The notes beneath the pieces are model-generated. The model was given only the letters and a program-made list of their open reading frames with translations, made no database searches and was not told the DNA's origin. Both the position numbers and the translations under genes were made by a program. From Cladorhizidae sp. MBARI D1340-BT2 (lineage: Eukaryota > Porifera > Demospongiae > Poecilosclerida > Cladorhizidae), in NCBI GenBank assembly GCA_028752905.1, contig JAQNBH010000014.1, forward strand, positions 24,984,353 to 25,048,352: 64,000 nt of DNA. Direction: 5' to 3'. This document shows, piece after piece, positions 1 to 10,435 of this stretch. Positions within the stretch are counted from its first letter, which is position 1; each line of letters starts with the position of its first letter.

Positions 1-1230
1 GAAGACTTGAAAATAATACTGTTACTCCATGTTTGTAACTATAATACAAACTAAAAGTGCATGTGATGTATAATAGCTAACATTTATAACTTATAGTTCA
101 CTCAGGTTTACATGGGAAGTTCAGTTTAAGAGCAATGCTAACTGTATGTTTTCATTTAGCTTCATGGTTTCCTGCTAATTTGACATATTCATTGTGTGTC
201 TATGAGTGCATGTGTGTGTGGGTATGTGCTTGGGTGTGTGTGTCTGGTGTGTGAGTATGAGTGTTGGGTGTGTCCACTGTTAATTATAATTAAACCCAGC
301 CATTTTTTATGAGAATGGATCAGGTAAAGCATGTACTTTTGAGTTCTGTCACACCAGCACTCTGATATTCCAGTGATTATTATAGCTATTGGCTGAAGAT
401 GTGCCACATAGTAATGTATCACTGCGTTTAAAAACTTTCACATGGATTTTATTCAAACATCCATGACATAAACAATTAACTATAGCATTTGCGAAAAACA
501 AGCTCATGCTTGATGCTATCTTTATTAATTAAACCAGCTATGACTACATGTTAACAGTGAATGCCTACCTCTTTTTTGAGTGCTGGTGACCAAGCTGCCT
601 TCACTTTGGCATAGCTTCCAGAGCCTATGGTGCAGCCCATGATGTAGCCCATTGCTTCTGGGCTAGACACCAGAGCAGTAGATGAGGTCCAACAGAGTTG
701 GTTATCTGATAGTACTGTTGATTCTGCCATGACTTCAAAAAGAATAGCCTGTCTAGCGACTGGTGTAGTGGATGAAGTGAAGAGCTTATTGATACTGGAC
801 TTCTAGTGTCACTTGAAAAGAAATTATAACTATCTCAGAGTGTGATTCATACAAGATCAAAAGATGCTCTGTAACTCTCATTAATGAAGTTGATTTGCAG
901 GAAAGTCATTTATATCACTGACTTAGCCAGATAACAAAATGTTTGTTAAATTCTTTTAACAAGTGAGCGATTGCTTTAATTGTTAGGTTGACAAAAATAG
1001 ATATGTATAAACCTGCTAAAAAACAATCTAGCTTTTATTGTTCTCTGTATGATTGTATAATTAGTCTTGTCTATAAATATGTCATATAAAAGCTTATAAC
1101 AGCTTGCAAAAAGCGTCAAGGTACTCATCCTACAAGTCCGAGGGTGTTGCAAGTCGATGGCGGAGAACAAGATGCAAACATCAGCTACAACTGTCGAACA
1201 AGATACAGCTGTTTATACTAGCTAAACAAA
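1..1230. repeat. Left copy of a segmental duplication (TSSK 5' region)
   Basis: This stretch is nearly identical to 17281-18278, in the same orientation. The match includes a TG-rich microsatellite near 205-252, the intron sequence, a kinase first exon (569-730) and the upstream region. The two copies differ by scattered substitutions and by about 200 bp present here (roughly 884-1096) and absent from the right copy. The left limit of the duplication lies outside the window. Confidence 0.9.
569..730 (-). CDS. First exon of a second TSSK-like kinase gene (partial; rest off-window)
   Basis: This 162-nt exon encodes 54 residues beginning MAESTVLS and ending SPALKKE, followed by a GTAGGC splice donor. 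It contains the start of a protein-kinase domain: a GYIMG lead-in and a glycine-rich loop IGSGSYAKV, as in the TSSK family. It is the duplicate of exon 1 of the gene at 15094-17975, which is the same length and differs at a few residues. The remaining exons would lie left of position 1 because the gene runs on the minus strand. No stop or frameshift is visible in the exon. Whether it belongs to a complete paralogue cannot be decided here. Confidence 0.7.
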
Positions 1231-1352
1231 ACGCAATATTAATATTGCTGTCAGTTTGTTACCTTAGCAAGGATTTATGCTAGTGGGAGCCTTTTTTGGA
1301 GCTTACATGATTGAAGGGGTGGGGGGGGACAGTCATATTAAAAAAAAATTAA

Positions 1353-1942
1353 CTTGTGGTTACCACTTTATAGCTCCGTAAATTCTGTAAACTTCATGGT
1401 ATGGACTTGATATATAGCTCAAAAGATAGGTCTCTCTTTGTGCTCTCTTTTGATACTAAAAATATTTTTCATAAGTATAACTATACCCAAGTTACTGGAG
1501 CTAAAGTGGAGGGAACTTCAAAACCTGAATGCTAACGAGTTGAAATTAGCACCAGTGTGGCTGCTCTACTCTACACAAAGAGTGTTTTCATTAGGCGCTA
1601 AATTGCAGGTACGTGGTCAAGCACGTGGGTGGAAAATGAGTTCTTTTCCACCCGCGCGCTTGACCACGTACACAATTTAGCGCCTAATGAAAACACTCGT
1701 TGTGTAGAGTAAAGCTTGCCAATGGTGCTAATTTGAACTCTCTAGCACTTGGCAATCTGGTGATATTTATGAGGCAAAACCAGGCATTCAGGTTTTTTAG
1801 GTTCCCTCCACTTGTAGCTCCAGTAACTTGGCTGTAGAATATCAACAGAGAGCACACAAAGAGACCTATCTTTTGAGCTATATATTAAGTCCTTGCCATG
1901 AAGTTTACGGAATCTATGGAGCTATAAAGTGGTAACCACAAG
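1353..1942. repeat. Long inverted repeat / foldback (MITE-like) element
   Basis: Left arm 1353-1636 and right arm 1644-1942 are imperfect reverse complements separated by a loop of about 7 bp. Shared blocks include a GTGGTTACCACTTTATAGC segment at the outer ends and a GTGTTTTCATTAGGCGC segment near the centre. The right arm carries an extra roughly 30-bp piece. The transcript would form a very long hairpin. A diverged single arm lies at 52436-52760, so this is a dispersed family. A spurious ORF inside it is not coding. Confidence 0.88.
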
Positions 1943-2734
1943 GGGAAAAAGGGGGGAGGAAATATATATGGTATAGTCCTCCCCCAAAAATGCAACTGTC
2001 CCCCCTGAAAGCTCATTTTAGCCATTAATTTTAATTAAAAGCTACTTATGCATGTTTTGAACTGAGGGATGGGTTTCTTTTGGGGGATGGGGGTGGGGGG
2101 AGGAAGGTGGTGAGGGGTGGGATTACCCTCCACCTTTTAAAACATCGGTCAAACCTATAAAGAGTCCTACCGCACTCCCTGACTAAGTGTACTTCACAGT
2201 TGATTAATTATAGTTAGTGTGGTGATAATTTTGGTAGTTTTTTAAGTTAAAATTCAAGTGCTGTGGTTATTTAAATTGACATGATGTGTACAACAAAGAG
2301 GGCAGGGGTGGAAAGAAGAGGGATTGATGTTGAGAAATTCTCAGTATAATTATATATACACGTCTCTATAAGCCCTCTATATGCTCTACTTGGTTGGCTG
2401 ATAGAGGATGACAGACTGACAAAATGCTGATAATCAACAAGTTGAGAATTCATATTTAAAAGTTGTTAGATCACTCTATGTAAAGTGCATTAAATTGAAT
2501 CAAGCATGCTAGAAGACACACAGTGCTGTTTACTTTCAAGGTACAGAACAGAATGCATTTACACTGATAATACAAAGTTATAAAAACAGTACAGAACAAA
2601 TGTTATACTTCTGCTGTGTTCATTATAATGTCTATCTATATAACTGCTGTTAACAATCAAATCTCTGAAAACTGATTTTGTAGAGTAGCATATTTCTTTG
2701 TTCAACAAGTTTCTCAAGAATTGTACTTCTGAAA
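1943..2734. other. Non-coding stretch upstream of the membrane-protein gene
   Basis: I see no gene here. It contains G-rich and C-rich runs near 2080-2125. A TATAAAAA at about 2579 could be a core promoter element for the gene starting at 2735, but it is about 150 bp from the ATG and unsupported otherwise. Confidence 0.5.
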
Positions 2735-4483
2735 ATGGATTACTATTTACTAATCATGGTGCTGCTTGTATTTACAAATGCAGAAGCTGAATTGGAAGCA
2801 GAGGAAGGAAGTAAAATTTGCTCTAATATTTCATGTTCTTGCGGTAATGACATAAATAAAGGAGTACAGTGGACAGATACAGATAATGTGCTCTGGATTC
2901 AACCTTGCTTCTGCGTGCACTATGATCAAGAGCTGAACATATCCATCACTGGGACATGTTTGTTCACATGCTTCCATTTAAAAAGATCTGCTACTGGAAA
3001 TATACATTACCCAATCCAAAGCTACTCACTGCAAAATGCATCTTTGTTTAATGCTGCTGTGTGCAATGTCGTTCCAGGCTTAAACCGTGAGGGCCGTTTT
3101 TGTGGCAGATGCAAACAGGACTTTGGACTGGCTGTCTACTCCTACAACTTTGTCAACTGCATACCTTGTAAGGAATATGGATTCAAAAACTGGCTTAAAT
3201 TCTTTGCAGTTGCTTTTCTTCCACTTACCCTCTTTTATATTCTTGTGGTAAGTCTGAAGTTTACAGTCACATCTAGCAATCTGAACGGATTAGTATTTGT
3301 AATACAGTGTGTGATGTCTCCTTTCCAACAACGAATCATAACTGAATATATTTATATTAACAATAAAAGTAATCTCATTTCCAAAAGTGAAGCTTCAGGT
3401 TTGAAAATTGGATCAATTTTGTTTGATATATTGAACTTGAACTTCTTTCGTGCTGTTTTCCCTGATCTTTGCCTGCATCCTCATTTCACTATCCTCCATG
3501 TAGTACTTCTGGACTTGATTGTGGCGCTATATCCATTTGCTCTCATATTTCTTACATACATCTTGATCAAAATATATGACTCCAATTGTCATCTACTAGT
3601 CTGGGCATGGAAACCATTCAAATGGTTTCTATGGCATTACTATAGCCAGTTTGAAGTGCGTACATCCCTCATAGAAACTTTTGCTACCTTTATTATTTTA
3701 TCCAGTGTTAAAATCTTAGGGGTGTGTAATGATATTTTAATTACAAGTAGAGCATATAATAAAGAAGGAAAACTGTTACAAACAAGATATTTGTATATTG
3801 ATGCAAGCATTGAGTATTTTGGTTATGAGCACATTCCATTTGCTGTGTTTGCACTTTGTAATGCCTTTTTATTCGTGGTTTTCCCCACCCTTCTCCTCTT
3901 TCTCTATCCTTGTCGCTGCTTTCAGAGATTCCTCAACATATTCAATTGCAGTTATCCATCATTGCATATATTTATGGATGCCTTTCAAGGTAGCTACAAG
4001 ACAGAGCCTCACAACATGCGCTACTTCTCAGCCTTTTACTTGTTTTTGCGGATTGTAATATCTGTTATATTTTGCAACACTGAATCTTTTTCCTTCATTC
4101 TTGTTTATCCAATAGTGATGGTTTTAGGTGCAATCATATTTACAATATTTCAGCCTTATAAAATTAGCAGCCACAATACGTTTGATGCAATCTTCATGCT
4201 TTTGGTGGGAACTTTCTACTTGACATGCACAGCAGATTTCATGGCATATTCAACCGAATTCTACTCATTGCAAACTGCAAATTTGCTCATGATTTCTTCA
4301 GCGATTGCATTGTACAGTGTGTACACACTAATGCTAGTATGGAGGACACACTTTCATAAAAAAGTGTGGAGAGGATGTGTTGCAATTTACAAAAAGAGAT
4401 GGAATTGTCAACAATTTTATAAGACTTTTGATAGGAGTGACAAGTTGGACACAGACAGTGAAAATTCTCCACTAGTCGGTTAA
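2735..4483 (+). CDS. Cysteine-rich multi-span membrane protein, single exon (582 aa)
   Basis: One uninterrupted frame encodes 582 residues. A signal peptide is clear (about residues 1-18, ending near NAEAE). A cysteine-rich ectodomain follows to about residue 148 and includes a CGRCKQDFG motif, a later NCIPC and potential N-glycosylation sites. About eight hydrophobic segments follow, starting NWLKFFAVAFLPLTLF and ending ALYSVYTLMLVW, then a short basic and acidic tail ending ENSPLVG. I recognise this architecture from large intronless families of uncharacterised sponge proteins (from memory, not a search). It probably sits at the plasma membrane as a receptor-like protein, but ligand and function are unknown. 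The start was chosen because it begins the signal peptide. No canonical AATAAA is close behind the stop. Confidence 0.85.
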   Translation: MDYYLLIMVLLVFTNAEAELEAEEGSKICSNISCSCGNDINKGVQWTDTDNVLWIQPCFCVHYDQELNISITGTCLFTCFHLKRSATGNIHYPIQSYSLQNASLFNAAVCNVVPGLNREGRFCGRCKQDFGLAVYSYNFVNCIPCKEYGFKNWLKFFAVAFLPLTLFYILVVSLKFTVTSSNLNGLVFVIQCVMSPFQQRIITEYIYINNKSNLISKSEASGLKIGSILFDILNLNFFRAVFPDLCLHPHFTILHVVLLDLIVALYPFALIFLTYILIKIYDSNCHLLVWAWKPFKWFLWHYYSQFEVRTSLIETFATFIILSSVKILGVCNDILITSRAYNKEGKLLQTRYLYIDASIEYFGYEHIPFAVFALCNAFLFVVFPTLLLFLYPCRCFQRFLNIFNCSYPSLHIFMDAFQGSYKTEPHNMRYFSAFYLFLRIVISVIFCNTESFSFILVYPIVMVLGAIIFTIFQPYKISSHNTFDAIFMLLVGTFYLTCTADFMAYSTEFYSLQTANLLMISSAIALYSVYTLMLVWRTHFHKKVWRGCVAIYKKRWNCQQFYKTFDRSDKLDTDSENSPLVG

Positions 4484-5127
4484 TAATGTATTAATATATA
4501 TATTTATTCTTGTTCTTGCTTGTGTTGATGTATTTTTCCCCTTGAATTCTACAATTTTGTATATTATTATTACTCATGTAATTTTTTGTCTGAACAATCA
4601 TTCATATTTTGAAGGGTTCTACTATTATAAAATTATATATTGTAAGCAAGTTTTAGCAGATAAATATGCTTATCTTATAGCTCACTTTACAATTGAAATG
4701 ACCGGCTAGATACCATGACTTTGCTTCATGCAATATTAGAGGGGCCCGCATAAAGATAATTCATATTCTTATATAAATGTAATCACTTCCTCTTTGTTTA
4801 TTATTTTGTGTAATATACCAGGCTTTCATGGACATCCCAATATAGTTCAAATCGGCATTCCTGTTCTGTCTGATGGATGGATTACTACTAAAATATGGCT
4901 GTACAAAATGGTGGCCATTTCATAATGAGTGATTATGGATTGTAGGAAGTAATGAAGGAATTGACATCTAAGTTGGGTCTTCATTGCATTTACTGTATTC
5001 TGAGTTACTCTGCAGTATAGATATATTTTGGGTATTCTAATTCCATATTACTTTTTTATTTGTTTTGATATTGCTGGTTTATATATTCAAAAATTTGGAA
5101 CCGTAGTAATTCTCAATGAACTCTCAG
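4484..5127. other. AT-rich intergenic stretch
   Basis: No gene or repeat is recognised. It is likely the 3' flank of the membrane-protein gene up to the Penelope-like element. Confidence 0.5.
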
Positions 5128-5189
5128 TTGACGTAATAATATTACAATCAACTTCTCAATAATCAACTTGAAATTGTATTTTCTCGATA

Positions 5190-5220
5190 TTTCGACTAGA
5201 TGCCCTAGCTTTCTCATCAG
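5190..5220 (-). ncRNA. Hammerhead-ribozyme-like core, left PLE terminal repeat
   Basis: Read on the minus strand it has CTGATGA, then a hairpin closed around GGGCA with arms related to CTAG, then CGAAA. This matches the CUGAUGA / stem II / GAAA layout of hammerheads. Stem II is longer and less regular than in the array at 43893. Stems I and III are not obvious, so activity is uncertain. Confidence 0.45.
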
Positions 5221-5329
5221 GAATAATGAATTGCATGAACCTGCTATCCACCATGTCCTACAAAACTACACCCTGGCATATGCGTCCATCATGTGAACCG
5301 AATGTGAAGGGGGAAAAAAAGGGATTTAA

Positions 5330-5485
5330 AAATAATAATAATGATAATGAAAATGATAATAATAACAACAAAAATAAATAAATAACAACAACAACAACAA
5401 CAACAATAATAACAACAACAATAATATAACAAAAACAACAGCAACAACAACAACAAAAACAATATAATAATAATAATTATTATTA
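5330..5485. repeat. AAT/AAC trinucleotide microsatellite
   Basis: Irregular runs of AAT, AAC and AAAC trinucleotides fill this stretch inside the Penelope-like element. Confidence 0.9.
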
Positions 5486-5610
5486 GTAGTAGTAGTAAAT
5501 ATATAAAGAGTAGCTTCTAATATAATATAGTTCTTGTCTTGTATTCATTTATATAATAATAATAAATGTGTAAAAAATTATATATATATTATATTTAAAA
5601 GTAAAAATAA

Positions 5611-6330
5611 GATGTGGATGATTTCTTCTGCATTGTGAACAAGTGAAGTAAGCAGGAGTTGTTGGACCATCTGAACAACATCAGGCCATCCATAAAGTTT
5701 ACCACAGAGCTTGAAGTTGATGGATCATTGCCCTTTCTGGAATGTCAGCTACACAGGAAGGAAGATAGAAGGCTAACTTCAACCATTTATAGAAAACCCA
5801 TGCACACCAACCGGTACCTTGATTATAGATCACATCATCCCATCCATGTCAGAAGAGGAGTGGTGAAGAGCTTGTATGATAGAGCCAGGAGAGTAGTCAC
5901 TGAGAAGGAGGTCCTTAAGGAAGAACATCATTGTGTCTTTATAGAGAATAATTATCCACAAGCCTTCATCAACCTTTCATTTGCAGATAGATCTGAATAC
6001 AGAAAGGAAGATAGGTACAATTGATACAGTTAATCAGGGGTTTAAAAAGAAGGATCCTATGGTAGTGATTCCTTATGCAGCGGGGATAAATGAAGACGAG
6101 TGTCTGCAGGTAGATCAACATCAAAGTTGTTTTCAGATTAGGAAGAACTCCGAGGACACAACTGAGCAGAGTGAAGGATGTTTTACCAGCTAATATGCAC
6201 TCATGTGTTGTGTACTGCATTCCTTGTAGCTGTGGAAAATACTACATAGGGAAGACCATCAGAAGCTGGAGACCAGAGTGAAAAAATATCAAGATGCTTG
6301 TAGAAAGTTCGCTAAAGAGATGCCTGCAAT
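5611..6330 (+). pseudogene. Penelope-like RT (C-terminal part) and GIY-YIG endonuclease, decayed
   Basis: The frame begins with VDDFFCIV, the RT catalytic VDD motif. An in-frame TGA follows a few codons later, then the thumb region (SLPFLECQLHR, IYRKPMHTNRYLDYRSHHP), all typical of Penelope-like RTs. After about 6025 the frame is lost, but VVIPYAAG and then YCIPCSCGKYYIGKT (about 6205-6250) are readable in other frames. The latter is the GIY-YIG nuclease motif that follows the RT in PLEs. The RT fingers and palm upstream of VDD are missing. The original product would have copied the element RNA and nicked the target. It is now non-functional. Confidence 0.85.
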
Positions 6331-6461
6331 TACTGAACATGCATGGGGTAATTGAAATCCTCTTTTGTGGAAGAAAGCCGGGATGTAGTTTTGTCACACA
6401 TGGTAGATAGCTAGCTACCTGTATATAGCAGGCTGATGTGAATCTTAGCATCTCATTATTC

Positions 6462-6490
6462 CTGATGAAAGCTAAAGCATCTAGTCGAAA
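6462..6490 (+). ncRNA. Hammerhead-ribozyme-like core, right PLE terminal repeat
   Basis: CTGATGA at 6462-6468 and GAAA at 6487-6490 flank a stem-loop with loop GCA and a 3' arm TCTAGTC. The 5' arm is slightly degraded. It lies downstream of the GIY-YIG region on the same strand, where PLEs are known to carry their ribozyme. Stems I and III are not clear by eye. Confidence 0.5.
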
Positions 6491-7035
6491 TGTTGAGAGA
6501 GTACAATTTCAAGTTGATTATTGAGAAGGTGATTGTTAAATAATGCACCCATGCTGGTAAGATATAGATTACTAGTCTTATTTTGAGGCAAAGAAAACCA
6601 AAATGAAATGACATTGCCCTTAGATAATCTACATAAACCATGAAAAGTGCCACGGAATCCACCTGGATCTGCCACTGATTGCCTATAGTCAGGGTGCATT
6701 TATACAGATCTAAACTACTGCTATAGAGGACCATAGGTTCCTGTACACTTTTATCCAGATTTCCAATATCTATTGTGGTATCTTTAGAGTTGTCTCGGAT
6801 GCTTTTTGTGTCAAAATTAAGGCCATAAGTATAGGTAAATTAGACAAATATAGATTATGTATGTGTTATATAATATACAGTGCACTCCACTTAAATGGAC
6901 CACTGGATAAATGAACATTCCTGATAACTAAGCCATTTTGGCTCAGGAGAGAACATTCACATACCCAAAAATCAGGCTAAATGGGTCAAGAATTCCTGAT
7001 ACTTAGGCCATTTTTGATGTGTTGTTATATGTATT

Positions 7036-7262
7036 CATTTAAACATTCATTTACACACTCTCTACACAACCTCTACACCTGGTTAATGATGCATTTACAC
7101 ATTCATTTACACACTCTCTACACAACCTCTACACCTGGTTAATGATGCATTTACACATTCATTTACACACTCTCTACACAACCTCTACACCTGGCTAATG
7201 ATGCATTTACACATTCATTTACACATTCTCTACATGACCTCTACATCTGGCTAATGATGCAG
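7036..7262. repeat. 56-bp tandem repeat, about 4 copies
   Basis: Units of about 56 bp carry CATTTACACATTCATTTAC and ACAACCTCTACACCTGG. The first copies are nearly identical and the last is diverged. The array lies between the pogo-like end and its transposase. Confidence 0.9.
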
Positions 7263-7298
7263 CTGCTTAGATTTAAATTGCTAGAAGCTGCTTAGCTC

Positions 7299-7612
7299 AT
7301 GGCCAAGAGACAGGAACTTTCACTACAAGAGAAGATTGAAGTGTTGGACAAAGTCAAAAAAACAATCTCCCAATTCAAGTCGGAGGGAGCTTGCTGAAAG
7401 CTTTAAAATCCCAAGAAGCACTCCTATTAGACTAATCAACAAGGAAGAAGAACTTAGGTCACGTTGGTTTTAGGTCTCCTGTCATGGTCACAAGCCAGCA
7501 AAGAAGTTAAAACGCCTTCGTAAAGGTAAAGCACCAGAGGTAGACACTGCTCTTAATCAGTGGTTTGGTACTGTGACAAGTAAGGGACAGAAATTGAGTG
7601 GGCCTATTGAGA
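7299..7612 (+). pseudogene. pogo/Tigger transposase N-terminus (CENP-B-like DNA-binding region), broken
   Basis: The ATG opens MAKRQELSLQEKIEVLDKV, a CENP-B/pogo N-terminal helix-turn-helix. A frameshift near 7360 moves the reading to RRELAESFKIPRSTPIRLI. A TAG interrupts shortly after, and the frame then continues to the second (Tc5-type) helix-turn-helix with NQWFGTVTSKGQKLSGPI. This order is diagnostic for Tigger-type transposases, which bind the element ends. The DDE catalytic domain is absent. It is clearly a decayed gene. Confidence 0.85.
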
Positions 7613-7625
7613 GAGAGAGAGAAGA

Positions 7626-9072
7626 TGAATTTTGTTACCTTTTTGGGGGTTCATACTCGGAATGAATTGTAAATATATATTACAGAGTCTGTTGGGTTGG
7701 TGCTACTCTGTGTTTGACTGCTCACATAGCCGTCATCTCTATGGATGGTGTCTTAGTTTGTAACATGTTGGTCAGTTTCATTATGACCATGTGATTGAAT
7801 TTTGGATTCTATCATATACATAATGGCTGAATGAGCAGTCAAGTGCATAGTGGCATCAACAACTAACTCTGGGAGAATTCAAAAAAATCATTCCACACTT
7901 GTACACACACAGTACACACGTATAATGATTGGGACAGAGTTAGAGAAATGGATAAGAAATGAGACAGACAGACAGAGCATGTACAGGATGGATATTGATG
8001 AATAGTCTATTACCATGCTGTATACATGAAATACTTGACATGGGGTAATTATTGCATACAGAACTAGTGTGTCAGAATAATGGATGAGGGTTCTGAGTTA
8101 GGGGCTCTTGCGTGCCTTTTGATTAATTTTTTTTGAGGCAAAAATAAGTCCTGGCTTACATACTCTTGGACATGTATATCAATCCACTTGTGGTATTTTG
8201 CCAAAAAATAATAACAGCAACCCTCTCCCCTCTCCTCTCCCCAATCGCCCCAAATAAAACCAAAATGTGTGTACAGATATGATATTGCTGTTTCTATTGA
8301 TCTTGAAAGTTTGCATACTTGAAATAATATATACTTATGCAGCCCAAAAATAGACATACTTTGACTAGGAGTTATTCTTACTGCGTTTGAAGCTAGCTAA
8401 TAGGTTACGTTTATCTGGTTTATGTTATTTTTCTTGATGATGAATTTCAGTCGTCAATACACTACTTAGTTGGGCCCTCAGTGGCAAAAAGTTGTATTGC
8501 TGTGCATGGCTATTGTAGTGGAGACTCTATCGTACCATTGAGTCAGCATGCACCAACCTCAGCTATGAACTCTCTGAACCTAAGTTGCAATACAGATGCT
8601 AGGAATTGTGAAGGAGAGCTAGCGTATGTTGTTTAACCAAGTACCTATGTCCATAATCCTTTGCCGTCAGCCATTCAGACCATTCTTACCTGTACGTGCA
8701 ACAAAAATAATTTTTTTGTGTGTACGAGGGCTTTTGGAATAGTATACTGACCTGGCTGCTGTGCAAGAACTGGGTGTATGGTTAATCTTTAACGAGATAG
8801 TAGAACAAGCTTACCTGAAATAAGATACAACTAACCAAGACCTTAAATCGTGCACAAGCCCTCCACAACTTCTCTCTCATAGCCTTTCATACCCCAAAAC
8901 ACATTCAATTTTCTGCACAGGCAAGTGAAAATAGGGTGCATGGCTGACAGGAAATGATGATGGATGTAGTTAATTGGTTCATCAACATGTTCTAGCACTT
9001 TCGTTTTCTTCACTCACCAAGCCCTCAATGGGGATTGGATGGAACACTTGACATTGTCATGCATGAGATATC
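7626..9072. other. No recognisable gene
   Basis: About 1.4 kb of AT-rich sequence with a short GAGA run near 7610-7625 and a C-rich run near 8220-8250. I see nothing codable and no clear repeat. Confidence 0.5.
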
Positions 9073-9092
9073 TACACTGTAGAAAAAGTAAA

Positions 9093-9240
9093 GTGTGCAA
9101 CGCACACCAAATAGAGTGCGCTCTGCTGTCGCTATACATACACTCATTTGAGCGTGCTTTAAACACTCAATATTGTAGCGTGCAGAACATGCACCATATA
9201 GTGTGAAGCACACACCATTTTCAGTGTGTATTACACACCA
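9093..9240. repeat. Left subterminal palindrome cluster
   Basis: Short imperfect palindromes such as GTGTGCAACGCACAC, GTGTGAAGCACACACC and GTGTGTATTACACACC recur every 25-30 bp. A similar cluster occupies the other end of the element. Subterminal clusters like this often bind transposase. Confidence 0.6.
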
Positions 9241-10139
9241 AAATCAAGTTTCACAACATCCACAGCAGAGTGAAAGATGTCAAAGAAAACTGCATTTTAC
9301 AATGATTGACAAGACATAAGGTTAACAATGAAGTCTCTGTACATGTTTTAATAAATCTAATTATAGTATACACCAGTGAGGCCATAAAGTGTTTGACAGT
9401 TATTGATGTTTTTTATAAGTGGAACAGAAGGATGAGCACTTTCATAAATGCAACACCTACAGTATATTGAATATCAAAAGCAGAACAGAATATCCTCAAA
9501 ACGTAAAACTTCTGAAACTAAATTTTTTTGTATGCAAACTTCCAAGTTAACATCTGTACAATGAAGGGTAGAGAAAAAGTTCATGGTCAAGAAATTTCGT
9601 CGGTAATGAAAACTGCCATGCTGTAAAACTGTGGGGTTAAATAACAAGCCCTCCAGGCCCAAAGGATCAGTTGCTATACGAATACACTAAACTATATCCT
9701 TGTAACAATCACGCGGGTAATCGTCTACAAAACTTCACCTCTGTAAAGAATATCACTTTGTTGGAATCCTATCTGCTTTGGGCACCTGGTAGCAGAAGAG
9801 GTAGAAATGCCAGAGCAAGAAATTGTATTCCTATACATGCAGCTGCCTCCAACACTAGATAGAGGTGAGGATGACCAGTTAACTGTAAGCAATACTCCAT
9901 TCCTTGATATAATTTTACATTATTTTATCTACACCACCCATATGACTAATTGTTCTATCTTTTCTTGCCAATACAAACTGAATTGTAACAAAGCTGGAAG
10001 TATATTGATAAGCATAATGATTACCTCTCTTGTACTCTGTAGATGAAATCCAAAGTTATAAAGTCAGAGGATGATACCATTCCACTACCAGATCCCTTGC
10101 CTGCCTAAACATTATTCACATCAACTAGAAGATGACTTT

Positions 10140-10435
10140 GCTACTGTAAAGTTGTCGCCAAGCAAAAGCAAACATTTGTGTCTGAGGTGGCTTCATGTAT
10201 GCTGCAATTCAAGCGTTTACAGATAGAGATGACTTCGTATGTGTGGTCCATTCAGTTATAGAAAAGTACCCTTTCTTCAAGCCAAAAAATGGAAATCTTA
10301 AGTAAGTTACTACGTTTTACGAGTCTCACCTTGTGTATATGAAGGAAGTCTTTTACAGGATGTTATGGTACACGCCTAATGAACGGGTTCAAAGAGTTCT
10401 GTTGTGGCATGACAAGAAACCTAGATCGACACCAT
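10140..10435 (+). pseudogene. Remnant exons of a transposon-encoded protein
   Basis: Reading frames for QTFVSEVASCMLQF and, in another frame, DDFVCVVHSVIEKYPFF lead up to a GTAAGT donor at 10302. A further piece containing KKPRSTPS follows before another GT. The 'EKYPFFK' segment resembles a protein found in invertebrate transposons, from memory only. The frame shifts between pieces, so this is a decayed gene. A small exon-like stretch at about 9804-9862 (MPEQEIVFLYMQLPPTLDR, then GTGAGG) may be its start. Confidence 0.35.

Larger units (their letters stand above)
5128..6540 (+). mobile_element. Penelope-like element (PLE), 5'-truncated, inverted terminal repeats
   Basis: The two ends are inverted copies of one sequence (about 5128-5300 on - and 6375-6540 on +). 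Each carries a hammerhead-like core, and both are related to copies at 14283, 26395 and 53425. Between them lie a microsatellite and a decayed reverse-transcriptase/GIY-YIG reading frame. PLEs are known to carry terminal repeats in direct or inverted order and hammerhead ribozyme motifs in those repeats. The combination here makes the assignment firm. The element lacks most of its RT and is not autonomous. Confidence 0.85.
6878..7625 (+). mobile_element. pogo/Tigger-like DNA transposon, 5' part
   Basis: The left end CAGTGCACTCCACTTAAATG follows a TA and resembles pogo/Tigger termini. After a tandem-repeat leader comes a transposase start (7299-7612) with pogo-type DNA-binding domains. The catalytic domain and right end are missing, so it is a truncated copy. 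Confidence 0.7.

Noticed and set aside
1438..1680. An 80-aa plus-strand ORF
   Set aside because: It lies inside one arm of the foldback element and crosses its centre; no protein features.
5190..6490. Calling the PLE hammerheads fully active ribozymes
   Set aside because: Stems I and III could not be drawn convincingly by eye and the units have an extra base next to CUGAUGA.
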